In this document: in pieces, positions 36,801-44,513 of the stretch
How the letters are laid out: each line of letters starts with the position of its first letter
How positions within the stretch are numbered: the stretch's first letter is position 1
Origin: Nemopilema nomurai
Taxonomy: Eukaryota > Cnidaria > Scyphozoa > Rhizostomeae > Rhizostomatidae
Assembly: GCA_003864495.1 (NCBI GenBank)
Contig: PEDN01001355.1
Span: 744,001 to 808,000, forward strand
Reading direction: 5' to 3'
DNA length: 64,000 nt
Translations under genes and position numbers: made by a program
The notes under the pieces: generated by a model
Told to the model about the DNA's origin: nothing
The model's database searches: none
Seen by the model: only the letters and a program-made list of their open reading frames with translations

Positions 36801-39800
36801 ATGGAAAAAGAGAGGGTGAAAGAGGCAGAAATGCAAAAGGAGAAAGTGGAAAGGGAGAAAAAAGAAGAGGAGAAAAAGAAGAAAGAAAAGGAAGAGAATA
36901 TGCACAAAGAAGAGGAAAAAAGGAAGGAGAAAGAAAAAGAGCAGCAAAAAGTTCAGGAAGAAGAGAAAAGGAAAAAGGAGGAGGAGGAGCAAAAGAACAG
37001 GAAGGAAAATAAAGAAAAGCAAGAGCAAAAAGGGGAGACGAAGGAAAGTGCGGCTGTAGGACAAAAAGACAGAAGTAATGATAAAGCAGGTAACAAGAAA
37101 GGGAAATCTGAGGCACTTGAAACTGCATACACAGAAATTGGATCTGGTGATACCTCAAAAGAAGATGGAGACACAAAAGATTTTACCCCTGTGAACGTTT
37201 TTACGGATGTTGATAGCAAGGGTGACCTAGTAGAGGTAGAAAAAGATAACCCAACTGGTTCTATAGTTACAATGACTGTTGACCAGGACGCTATGGAGGA
37301 GGAAGCAGGGAAAGACGAAGGGGGAGAGGACGAAAATGCAGATGCCAAGCACGAACTTGGGGTGGATAACGAAGGGGATGATGTGAAGGAAGTTGCTAAT
37401 CGTCTTTGGGGTAAACCAAGTGATTCTATGCTATCTGGTACCGAGGATAGCATGGATGTTGATAAAGAGGCTATGGAATCGTATGCAAACGAGCAAGGCG
37501 GTGATGACATGAATCTAGACTCTCTTGCGAAAATACTGGATGATTTAGACAAGAGTGTTGACTCGATCAAAGCAAGGAATATGACTGTTGATAAATTCAT
37601 TATGGATAAACATAGTCCGAATAAAGATGAGAACCAGCTGAGCGTCGGTAAGAAGGAGACCAGCAGCAAGAAGGGAACCAGCAAGGGGGAGAATGTCCGT
37701 GGGAAGGAGCGAAAGGGAACAAAAGTGAAGGTTGTTGATGATAAGTCTAGGAAAGCGAACCATAAGGTCAAAAGCAGCATGCAAAAAGCAAAACACGTTC
37801 TAAGCAAGGCTGGCAAAGTTGCAAATATTGATAAGAAGCAGAAATTGAATGAGCAGTCGCAGGTTAGGCAAGTAAAAGATGCAAAACTAAGTAAAGCATC
37901 GAATGAAGTGAAGAAGGTGCAGAACAAAACTGACAATACATCAAAAGGAATCGAGCATGTAAAACAGAGCAAAACTGACAATACATCAAAAGGAATCGAA
38001 CATGTAACACAGGATGTAAAGCCGACCAAAGCGAAGAGCAATCATTATAATGATAATGACTTCGTTACCTCCGTGGATGAAGGCCAGGCGGCAGACGAAG
38101 CAGTTGAGGTGGTCGAGCCAAATGACGTCATATCATTCACGAAAGATGCTGATTCAAAGAAGAACGATTGGTTTGAAAGTGTTATAAAGAAGGCCAATCG
38201 TAAGCGTCCTAAGGAGAAGTTTTCCGAAAAGGAAGGGCTAGCGGATACCCTCGAATCGGACGATGTTCAAGCGATATCGGATGACAGGGCCTTGGGCGAT
38301 GACGCAGTCAGTGAGGCGCAGGGAAGTGATATTACCTCCCCAGAGGAGGAGGGCAAGGCGAAGGAAAGTTTCATAACACAGGTTTCGAACCTTGATGCAC
38401 CGTTGTACGATGAGCAAATGAAGTCCATCAACCGAGCTTTGATGAGCGACGATGATGCAGAGTTTGAGCCAGGCAGCAAGCACCTGGAGTCGAATTTGTT
38501 CGATTTGCCTGACGAAAGAGACGACGTTGCAAGCCAGGTGAAACAAAGTACGTCGCAAACGTTGAACAGAATTGCCCAGACATTGAAGATGGAGAACATG
38601 GCCGAAAACAAACACTCTTTTCCTGACGACCTTGTAAATTCTCACTTTTTTAAACCGACCCTACCAGATGAAGAGATTGAGGCCGGGGCGAAGGACCTCG
38701 ATAATGCCGAAGAGGAGCAACAACTGTCGCTTTATGCAGAGAAACAGCCGTACATGGAAGGCAATGGTGACGTCAAGCACGCGATCCCAAAAGCCCTAAA
38801 AAAGTACGCGAACGATGCGTCTAAGGAAGCGGAGAGTGACGCCAGCTTTGATGGCGGCGGCGAGTTCTTGAACCCGTTCCCCAAGTCCGCAAAAGTGGAG
38901 GTCGCAAAGGCACGCCAGGCCGTTCTCAGCATAACTCAGAACAGTTCGAGCCAAAAGGTCGCCTCGAATGCATCGAGTGTTGCCAAAGGAAGTAAGCTAA
39001 AAGGGAAGAGTGGACTGAGTGTTTTGAAGAGGCCTACGAATGTAGTTGTTGGCAAGGTGATAGACCTGGATTCAAGCAGACTAAGTCATTCTGATGCCAA
39101 AAATGGTACGCAAACCGCGCCGCTGCAACAGAACTCTAGCTCTGTATCAAAACCATCAACTCCGACTCCTGCTGTTGCCCATAACAGCCTCAAAACAGGC
39201 GGCCTAAAACTGGCCAAGTTGATAAAGCAAGCTTTCAATGTAACGACTCCCGATGCAAGAGCAAAGCCCCAAAAGGTTAGAGGCTTGAATGATTCCCTGA
39301 GTTTGATTAATGAGATGGAGACTCAGATTGACAAGGAGCTTGCAAAACCAGACTCCACAGTTGTGAATGAAGAGGAAGTCGACGAGTCAACTAAACCAAG
39401 TCAGACAGAGAATTTTGCGGATTCTCAGAAAAGCGACTACCCAGCGACCGCGACTCCAACCGAGGCTATAACCCTGAAAAGTCTGCTCCCAGAATACGGG
39501 GCAGATACCCCAGGAGTGTCCACAAGTGTTGTCAATAATCGGGACTGGAAGCCAAGACAAGCCTTTCCTAGTCCATATGTCACAGAAAGAAAGCTGAAAT
39601 CCCAGGTCCTTAATGACATGTACTCAAAAGATCACCTACAAAGACTGAAGCAGGCAAAAGCGTTATTGCAAATGCAGAAGTTCGAGGCAGATAATGCCCT
39701 AGACAGAGTCAAGGATATTCAGTCAAAGTCAATGAATGAAATATTGAAATCTTCAATGGATAGGCAGCAAGCTTTTATAAACAAGATTGCTGGTAAGTAC

Positions 39801-40292
39801 GAGAAAGATTACTACGCCCCATCACACACAGCTGGTGACAAGGAGGCAGATGGTACTGATGCACAGCTTCTGCAAACGGAAGATGGCAAAGAGACACGGG
39901 ACGCCTTGCCATTAGGGGAGGATGCGGATCAGCTAAACGTAGACCAGGTCGATGGGCCTAAAGCTTCTAGTCTGATAGAAGATGATGGCAGTCCTGGAGA
40001 TGATGACTCCCAGCCAGTAATCGTACAGAAAGATGGCATCACGGAGCTGGGTTCTGACTCACCAGATGATGCTTCTGAAGAGGAAGATCGGGATCAAATA
40101 GAACAACCAGATTTGGATGAGAAAGACAACGATCTTGAAGAAGAGGACAACGCACGAATACGAGACATGACTGACAACAACGAGCTTGATATGGGCAAGG
40201 AAGGTGCAGACGAGGATGATGAGGATGAGCCGCTTGATAACGAGGTTAAGGACGACGACGAGTCTGACAGTGACCTTGACAATGAGGACTAA
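18776..40292 (+). CDS. Giant secreted mosaic protein with PLAT, PA14, silk-like, Asn-Pro and minicollagen-type CRD regions
   Basis: Not a family I recognise as a whole. Twenty exons: 18776-18875, 19168-19245, 20322-20484, 21524-21629, 21982-22093, 22457-22531, 22662-22877, 23354-23465, 24089-24261, 24772-24909, 25377-25532, 25949-25975, 26380-26634, 27435-27700, 28377-28671, 29081-29332, 29618-29902, 30097-30390, 30637-31656, 32581-40292. They sum to 11,835 nt, exactly 3,945 codons with the stop, and every junction keeps frame. Order by residue: signal peptide 1-25; PLAT about 61-185; RKRR site near 208; PA14 about 212-378; Ala/Gly modules 379-476; AbfB-like beta-trefoil about 486-650; Gly/Ala/Thr modules 660-936; unknown beta-rich domain 937-1034; Asn-Pro repeat about 1106-1205; two CRDs about 1475-1527; basic, Cys-rich, then charged tail to 3944. 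No transmembrane segment follows the signal peptide. Most junctions are phase 1, typical of shuffled extracellular modules. The role is inferred as structural, nematocyst or matrix. Confidence 0.83.
20322..22093 (+). other. PLAT/LH2 domain (three exons)
   Basis: Residues about 61-185. Family marks are YKIVTFTGAEKDSGTKSKVY at the start, the central DIFRLLVGDKIGKINKIQVR and the closing FKFPYGNWIG. PLAT is a beta-sandwich that binds lipids or proteins and occurs in polycystins, lipoxygenases and lipases. It is unusual at the N-terminus of a silk-like structural protein. Confidence 0.85.
22457..22531 (+). other. Basic linker with a probable furin-type cleavage site
   Basis: A 25-codon, phase 1-1 exon between PLAT and PA14 that contains KRSADQDDAKVRKRRGKE. 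RKRR matches the R-X-K/R-R proprotein convertase consensus. Cleavage would release the PLAT region from the rest; minicollagens are also processed at dibasic sites. Confidence 0.55.
22662..24261 (+). other. PA14 domain (three exons)
   Basis: Residues about 212-378. Visible signature: GYFKPPLDGAYTFYVSSNAE, then FFISSDESPANLKKV, then ITLQKDKMYYIMGLHKQ and HHFKVGVLLPSG. This is the carbohydrate-binding type of PA14 beta-barrel found in fibrocystins and adhesins. It suggests a sugar-binding or adhesive function. Confidence 0.85.
22922..23270. repeat. 44-bp tandem repeat in an intron of the giant gene
   Basis: About seven to eight copies of a unit containing ATACATTAGAAAGAGTACAT followed by ATTTATACAAGTGATACATG, with a few base changes and a partly degraded last copy. 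It lies wholly between the two PA14 exons at 22662-22877 and 23354-23465. Confidence 0.9.
24634..24764. repeat. AT/ATAATAATG microsatellite abutting an exon
   Basis: A nearly pure A/T stretch of about 130 bases made of TA and AATAATG units. It runs to within about 10 bases of the acceptor AG at 24770-24771, so the exon starting at 24772 has no normal pyrimidine tract. Confidence 0.85.
24772..25532 (+). other. Ala-rich and xxAG tetrapeptide repeat modules (two exons)
   Basis: Exon 24772-24909 encodes an Ala/Gly segment built from poly-Ala and GAGAAAGAGAAAA. Exon 25377-25532 encodes about nine xxAG tetrapeptides such as GQKAG, GKKAG and GEEAG, alternating charge around Ala-Gly. Both exons are phase 1-1. 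Such sequences resemble silk or LEA-like stretches and are probably extended or helical and repetitive. Confidence 0.75.
26110..26272 (-). mobile_element. tRNA-derived SINE-like element
   Basis: On the minus strand, starting near 26270, the sequence reads like a tRNA: GGATGGCTCAGTGGTTAGAT contains an A box (TGGCTCAGTGG), and about 30 bases later GGTTCGCGTCC matches a B box (26207-26217). This is followed by a non-tRNA body. It sits in the intron between exons 25949-25975 and 26380-26634. The 3' limit is uncertain and target-site duplications were not resolved. Confidence 0.6.
26380..27700 (+). other. AbfB-like beta-trefoil region (two exons)
   Basis: Residues about 486-650. Repeated signals SVFIVRKPGLDG, SLSLELDAHRGYFVRHDG and then FSSFSFESKASTYPDAY resemble the internal repeats of AbfB (arabinofuranosidase B type) sugar-binding beta-trefoils. 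A charged KKEDKKKEEEAKG tail follows. The second repeat is divergent (YLCHAGG in place of YLRH), so the assignment is moderate. Confidence 0.55.
28377..29902 (+). other. Silk-like Gly/Ala/Thr modules (three exons)
   Basis: Exon 28377-28671 encodes Gly/Ala-rich sequence (GGAAGAAAGGAAG units with Gly runs). Exon 29081-29332 is an Ala/Gly hydrophobic segment (LQAAAGAAGLLGLGLYGQ) with no ATG. Exon 29618-29902 is Gly/Ala/Ser/Thr-rich (TPGAGTTGAGAAG, ending in TATATATATAA). The compositions are silk- or elastin-like, comparable in kind to the silk-like part of the Hydra nematocyst protein cnidoin. Confidence 0.75.
30097..30390 (+). other. Unrecognised beta-rich domain in a single exon
   Basis: About 98 residues, phase 1-1, mixed composition with alternating hydrophobics (YVAVKFINNARCCVKIISV, then KLKIVFRHKD, then ISFRPVADGDTYISVVV). 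It looks like a folded domain between low-complexity regions. I do not recognise the family. Confidence 0.6.
30852..31150 (+). repeat. Asn-Pro tripeptide repeat (NPA/NPL) in coding sequence
   Basis: About 33 consecutive tripeptides of the form NPA or NPL, arranged mostly as NPANPANPL nonapeptides (27 nt), with some divergence toward the end (NPASPANPLNLANLANPANP). The rest of this exon is Asn-rich and non-repetitive. Confidence 0.9.
31955..32012. repeat. Short CG-containing duplication in an intron
   Basis: CCGCCTAATTTCCCTTCCCG with flanking bases is present twice in tandem, with a partial third copy. It lies in the intron before the 7.7-kb exon. Confidence 0.7.
32883..33038 (+). other. Two minicollagen-type cysteine-rich domains (CRDs)
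   Basis: The first (32883-32936) reads CPGPCIGRCAGNCPQQCC, the exact C-x3-C-x3-C-x3-C-x3-CC pattern with the typical CP at Cys1 and Cys4. The second (32982-33038) reads CQRPCIGNCTSSSCPAPCC, with four residues in the third gap and no CP at Cys1. In minicollagens these modules reshuffle disulfides to cross-link the nematocyst wall. Confidence 0.85.
33696..33776 (+). other. Cys-rich motif after a dibasic site
   Basis: After the stretch LRYRRS comes CECQTICKK, then about 14 residues without Cys, then CVTKCTGCPDG, giving six cysteines in about 27 residues. It is not the CRD spacing and I do not recognise the family. RYRR just before it could be a processing site separating the charged tail. Confidence 0.55.
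36590..37045 (+). other. Lys/Glu-rich predicted single alpha-helix
   Basis: About 150 residues almost entirely E, K, R and Q with alternating i/i+4 opposite charges, such as EEEEKKEAEEKEKQKEEERR. This composition matches stable single alpha-helices (as in caldesmon or myosin X) rather than true coiled coils, because the hydrophobic a/d positions are missing. Confidence 0.7.
37924..38010 (+). repeat. Short in-frame tandem duplication
   Basis: The coding segment for KTDNTSKGIEHV occurs twice in direct succession (unit 48 nt, 16 codons) with only a few substitutions, a recent in-frame duplication in the tail. Confidence 0.85.
39990..40289 (+). other. Acidic C-terminus of the giant protein
   Basis: The last 100 residues are dominated by Asp and Glu, ending in DESDSDLDNED. 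Asp-rich ends like this can bind calcium or other cations. No retention signal or membrane anchor is seen. Confidence 0.7.
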
Positions 40293-41572
40293 CACTGCAA
40301 TGTTTCCTGGGTAAAAAACACACGATTAACTGGCTCTGTGTTTATCTAGGGACGTAGGAATCACGAGGGTTGCATTAAGAATTAATCGAAAAGACCCGGA
40401 TCCTACAGATTTTGGTTCCTGTCCAGGGAACTCTTAATGACTGTCTTGTTGGTCGATTTCATTTTACACATGAACAAGCCAAGGTTTATATTTGGTAGAG
40501 TAACACTCTCTTAATTTTTGCTAAGCAAGAAGTATAATTTTCTGATTTAATCAGCTTAAAGCAAATACATTACACGTTTAATAGATTTTTAATAAACATT
40601 TGCTGCATATTGCATGCCCTTTGCAGGTCTCCGTCTGGAAACACTTTGATCCATATTTCCCCAGAATAGAATAGTTGTTTGCAAACAGTGAACATTTTTT
40701 GTTGGATACTGCTTGAATTATTTAAATGGAGCGTTATCGATGGGGATAGAAGCTCTTTGTCATAAAATATTCCTTGATAGAGCACAATGAAGCACATCTT
40801 GACTTGTACCCATTCATTTACCTTGTTTTGCTATGTTTACTAATCATTTGTGCAATCTTAGCTAACGCTTTACAACTGCAACAAGAGCCCATTACCTAAT
40901 GAACACCCGTATTCGAATGAGACCATGATACCAGTTGCTTTAGATTTCTAAACTGGTATAGACCTGGATCGTAACTTCTAAATGTTCGGACAATTTAGGA
41001 CAAGCGAGGTTTTCCGGACGGTTGCGAACCCTGGGCACATGGGAGGTTGGCCTAGCAACCTGACGCCCGGAATCCTGAACACGAGAACGTTGCATCCCTA
41101 AAGGCATTGAAATAAAAATCCCTTGAAGACTTGAAACGATTGTTAAAGTGCATTACCCAGCATCACTTTGCTTGCCTTTCCAACTATGAATGGTGTTGAT
41201 GACAAGTTTCAGGCCCTATGAAAACAAATAAACCTAGCTATTCGAGCCTCGATGTCAGATCTTTACCACTTGCTTTATCCTCCATTTCAGGCTTTCTGTC
41301 GCCAATTCTAGAAGGTGCAAACAGCTTCGGTTTATTGCATCAGTTTAGGTGGTCTACTTAGGCGCCAGGCTGTGTTCGTTCGTTCGCGTTTCGACGTCAC
41401 AGCAATATTGATTACTAAAAGCAATTCTCCCTTACACCATTGGTATTAAAAGTGATATCCACCCCCTTTTCGTAGTAACTGAAGCAAGCTACTAGCATTT
41501 TTACAACATTTAACTACTAGCTTCAATGTTTTTCCACTTTATCAAATAGTTTTTGTAGTTTTAGAAAAAGTC
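40293..41572. other. 3' UTR and short intergenic spacer between the two CRD genes
   Basis: 1.3 kb of non-coding AT-rich DNA. An AATAAA at 40591-40596, about 300 bases after the stop, is a plausible poly(A) signal. The promoter of the second CRD gene should lie in the distal part. No protein feature was found in the small frames. Confidence 0.5.
40591..40596 (+). terminator. Candidate poly(A) signal of the giant gene
   Basis: AATAAA hexamer about 300 bases after the TAA stop. Confidence 0.4.
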
Positions 41573-44513
41573 ATGGAGAAGAATTTACTGAAAATCGCCA
41601 CTTTGATTCTTTGTTTTCTTCTTCATTTAAGAGCTAATGCTAGCAGTAATAATCAAGTATAACTTAGCATTTTAATGACAACTAGATGCAAGTTATCAGC
41701 TCAAAAGATGTCTTTAAAAGTGAGTTGTCAACTCAAAAATGTGCGCACTTGGGTATTTCGGCCCAAAACTGCTTTGAATTTAGTTTGGACCTGCAAAGGG
41801 GAATCTGGCCGCGTTCTAGCTAATATGCTGGTTCTTGGGTTAACAGAAGCGTGTTTGAGAATTTCTTCGCTTCACGGGTCAAAGGAAACATGTTTTCTTC
41901 GGTTCGTGGGTCAAAAGACCAGTTCATGGGTCAAAAGAAACGTATTTGTACTTTTCTCCGGCTCGTGAGTAGAAAGAAACGTGTCTTCTCCGGTCCGCGG
42001 GTCAAAAGAAACATGTTTGAAGTTTTCTCCGGTTTACGGGTCAAAAGAGACGTGTTTGTGGCTTCCTCCAAAACACTGCTTAGCAAACCGGGTTGACTTC
42101 TGACATGCTACGACAGGTGACACTTGACGAAAGACAACAAGTCCATGCTGCAATTTGCTGATAAAGTTTTTGATATTTTATCAATGTCAATTCTGCTGCA
42201 GCGGCACTTCAAAATGTACACAAAACCAGTTACGACGTGTGTTCTTATTAGGTTTTCACCTTTCTTAGAGGCATCTCAATGACCATTAAAAGCTTTGCCT
42301 TTTTCCCTGTACCTATTTCAAATCATTTTACAATAAGTGAACGCACATCGCACTAGGGCTTTAGCTTAAAAGTGATGCAAATGCTTGTAATTCCGCCGTG
42401 CTGCTGCGCCTAGGCCTCCTTGGTAATCTCATTGATAAAAGGTCCTACTTCTTTGTCACTCAACCAGCCCTTTTTATCTCAAGAAAAAAATCTTTCTCCA
42501 GGTTTTCTAGCTTTAATGGCATAATGCTCTAAAGCAGGAACCCCCTTTCTATGTGCTACTATAGCAATAGGGCAATCAATGTCCATCAATAAAGCTTGCA
42601 AAGACTTGCTTGCTTCCAGTTGTGCCAATCCAGTTGTGGCAACAGGTTGATGATCCAATGACGCTGTAGGTGCTCACTTGCAAAGCGGGGCTATAACTGT
42701 TTTCAAGTCAGTATACTTAGATTTTTCTTTCTTGACAGACTGTGACAACCCAACTTCTGGTGGAAATGCCAATGGAGCTTGTTGTGTATTCCCGTTTATT
42801 TACAAGGACACCTTATACGACAAATGTACCAAGCATGACCACAACAAGCACTGGTGCGCCACAACCTCCAACTATGACCTGGATAACGAGTGGGGAAACT
42901 GCCTATGTAAGTATGAACTCACGTATCTCTATGGCGGCACCAAGCTACCTATACTAGGACTGCTTTTCATATTAGTTTCAGGTATTGAGCAATGTATAAG
43001 ATTAATGAGGCAGATTAATGAAGTCAAAGTCGAAAAATAACGATCTCATTCTCAGTCGAATCACTTACAGCTATCCTCGATCAATCTACTTTATTGACAC
43101 TTTTCAATTTCACTTTCAGCCATACTTTATACTCCACCGGCTCCTCCTCCACCCCCACCTCCGCAGCCAGTGGAACTCCTGATATCAACCATTCCCGACC
43201 AACCTTCTTGCCCTCCCGTTTGCTCACATCACTGCTTGCCTATCTGCCCGGATGGTTGCTGCAGCGAACAGCAAATAGAAACAGTATCAGTTCCACAGGC
43301 CCCAGCACCTCATGTGTTGAATGTTGCCCCACCACCACCCCCTCCCCCTCCACCACCACCCCTCCCCTCCACACACCACCCCACCACCACACACCACCAC
43401 CGCCTCCCCCACCACCCCCACCTCCTCCACCACCTCCATCACCTCCACAACCATACATTGCAATCGCACCGCCACCTCCGCCACCACCTCCTCCGCCACC
43501 TCCACCACCACCTCCAGTACTATCAATACCCATTCCTCCACCTTCACTGCCTCAAATGCCACCACTTCCACCGCCACTTCCACCGCCGCCACCACCTCCC
43601 CCACCACCCCCACCACCTCCACCACCTCCAGCTTATGCCCGCCCCTATTATCCAACCTCTGCTTATAACAGACCTTCCCCTTACGTGAGCTCTTACTCGT
43701 ACAACATCAACACACCCTGTCCCTCCTACTGCTCAAGCCGGTGCGCATACAACTGTCCCCCGCACTGCTGCAACGGCTATTATGGCAGACAGAATGCATA
43801 CAACCAGTACGCGTACCAGAGGCACAAAGTTGCTCGAGCGAGGGCCCGCTTACCATTTCACAAGAAACTGCAGATAAGACAATCACTTCTCAAACGTAAG
43901 TTTTCTTAACAAAGACTACTAATAACATTGGCAGTTGGAAAAAAGACAACTGGAGCATATAGCGTTAAACGTTGATTTTCATACTGGCTTGCAAATATTC
44001 TAACTTTACCAAATGGATTATTAAGCTATACTCTCTGATCTCGTCTAAAATATCTTACTTTGTTGCTCCCAGACATGTGTAGTGTTTATTCATTCTTGCT
44101 TTCCTTGAAGCGAACAACATCATTGTCTTCTTTAAAGTACGCTAAATATGCCTTTGTTGTTGCCTTAATGAGGTTTTACAGTGAACAGTCCTTCTCATCC
44201 TCACACAGTTCAAATAACAAACACTAGAGTGAATCATTTCTTAAACATTATACAATATTATGAAGGTTGAGTTTTCGATGATGCCAGTTGACAAAGTCCC
44301 GTCTGTTGTTTCATAATGCTGGCTCTTGTTTTCGAAGCTTGTGGTGGCGGAGTTCCAACTCTCGGCGGAAACGGACAAGGCGACTGCTGCGTGTTCCCAT
44401 TCGTATACAAGGGTGTGTTGCATCGCCAGTGTACATTTGCCGATGCTAGAGAAAGCTGGTGCTCCACAACAAGGAACTACGATAAAGATAGAAGATGGGG
44501 ACTGTGTGTATAA
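41573..44513 (+). CDS. Secreted protein with two fibronectin type II domains and two minicollagen-type CRDs around polyproline
   Basis: Exons: 41573-41645, 42739-42906, 43120-43895, 44338-44513; all junctions are phase 1. Exon 1 encodes the signal peptide MEKNLLKIATLILCFLLHL followed by RANAS. Exon 2 is a fibronectin type II domain. Exon 3 holds a Pro-rich linker, CRD A (43209-43262), polyproline, CRD B (43718-43771) and a basic tail. Exon 4 is a second fibronectin type II domain ending just after its last Cys (WGLCV, stop 44511-44513). CRD A and B lie in different frames: exon 3 is 776 nt, one short of a multiple of three, so one base seems missing in the polyproline tract. With that base the product is about 397 residues. 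Fibronectin type II domains bind collagen and gelatin in fibronectin and MMP2/9, so I infer a protein that joins minicollagens. An alternative donor at 41657 would break the phase. The lone AAGCNG-like acceptor before exon 4 (TTCGAAG) is ordinary. Confidence 0.78.
41870..42075. repeat. Degenerate tandem repeat in intron 1 of the FN2/CRD gene
   Basis: About five imperfect copies of a unit built around GGGTCAAAAGAAACRTGTTT and TTCTCCGGTTCG, roughly 35-50 bases each and variable in length. The open frames here come from the repeat. Confidence 0.7.
42411..42665 (-). pseudogene. Decayed coding fragment on the minus strand, family unknown
   Basis: Read on the minus strand, the segment translates to a protein-like sequence: TASLDHQPVATTGLAQ..., with LLMDIDCPIAIVAHRKGVPA and YAIKARKPGERFFS. 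A TGA interrupts it, and the same frame continues with DKKGWLSDKEVGPFINEITK before another stop. It begins directly after an in-frame stop, so it is only a fragment. It is most likely a relic of a transposable element or retrocopy in intron 1 of the FN2/CRD gene. I could not name the family. Confidence 0.4.
42741..42906 (+). other. Fibronectin type II domain A
   Basis: Signature: CCVFPFIYKDTLYDKC, then HWCATTSNYDLDNEWGNC. All four canonical cysteines and the FPF and WC-TT-NYD marks are present. It is a single phase 1-1 exon. Confidence 0.9.
43209..43262 (+). other. Minicollagen-type CRD A
   Basis: CPPVCSHHCLPICPDGCC, the exact canonical spacing with CP at Cys1 and Cys4, flanked by Pro-rich sequence as in minicollagens. 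Its frame continues directly from the first fibronectin type II exon. Confidence 0.88.
43327..43639 (+). repeat. CCNCC polyproline tract
   Basis: Near-pure C with A or T at third positions, coding long proline runs (up to about 17) broken by a few hydrophobic residues (PYIAIAPP, VLSIPIPP). The upstream part is open as proline in frame 0 and the downstream part in frame 2. The change of frame falls between about 43325 and 43405. Confidence 0.85.
43718..43771 (+). other. Minicollagen-type CRD B
   Basis: CPSYCSSRCAYNCPPHCC, canonical spacing with CP at Cys1 and Cys4. It is preceded by a Tyr/Pro/Ser-rich linker and followed by a Tyr- and then Arg/Lys-rich tail. Confidence 0.88.
44340..44510 (+). 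other. Fibronectin type II domain B, C-terminal
   Basis: Signature: CCVFPFVYKGVLHRQC, then SWCSTTRNYDKDRRWGLC. The protein ends one residue after the last domain cysteine. Confidence 0.9.

Larger units (their letters stand above)
32581..40292 (+). other. 7.7-kb terminal exon of the giant gene
   Basis: Acceptor AG at 32579-32580, phase 1, and a TAA stop at 40290-40292. It is open throughout, encoding about 2,570 residues. It runs from a His-rich linker (about 32716-32865) to two CRDs, a Lys/Arg-rich block (about 33270-33690), a small Cys motif, more than 2,000 residues rich in Lys, Glu, Asp and Ser, and a very acidic end. The frame is intact despite its length, which argues for selection on it. 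Long minus-strand frames here are shadows of the purine-rich sequence. Confidence 0.85.

Noticed and set aside
33840..37100. Trichohyalin, caldesmon or neurofilament homology of the charged tail
   Set aside because: The similarity would be compositional (E/K-rich) only; no specific motif supports orthology.
36458..38041. Long minus-strand frames rich in Phe, Leu and Ser
   Set aside because: Reverse complements of AAG/GAG-rich coding sequence of the giant exon; pure shadows.
43240..43655. Gly-rich and Val/Glu-rich minus-strand frames, and His/Thr-rich plus frames
   Set aside because: Alternative readings of the CCNCC polyproline tract. Only the proline frame connects to CRDs and FN2 domains.
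43094..43909. Programmed ribosomal frameshift in the FN2/CRD gene
   Set aside because: No slippery heptamer or pseudoknot seen. A one-base deletion in a C-rich run is far more likely.
41573..44513. True minicollagen
   Set aside because: No Gly-X-Y triplet run between the CRDs; only polyproline.
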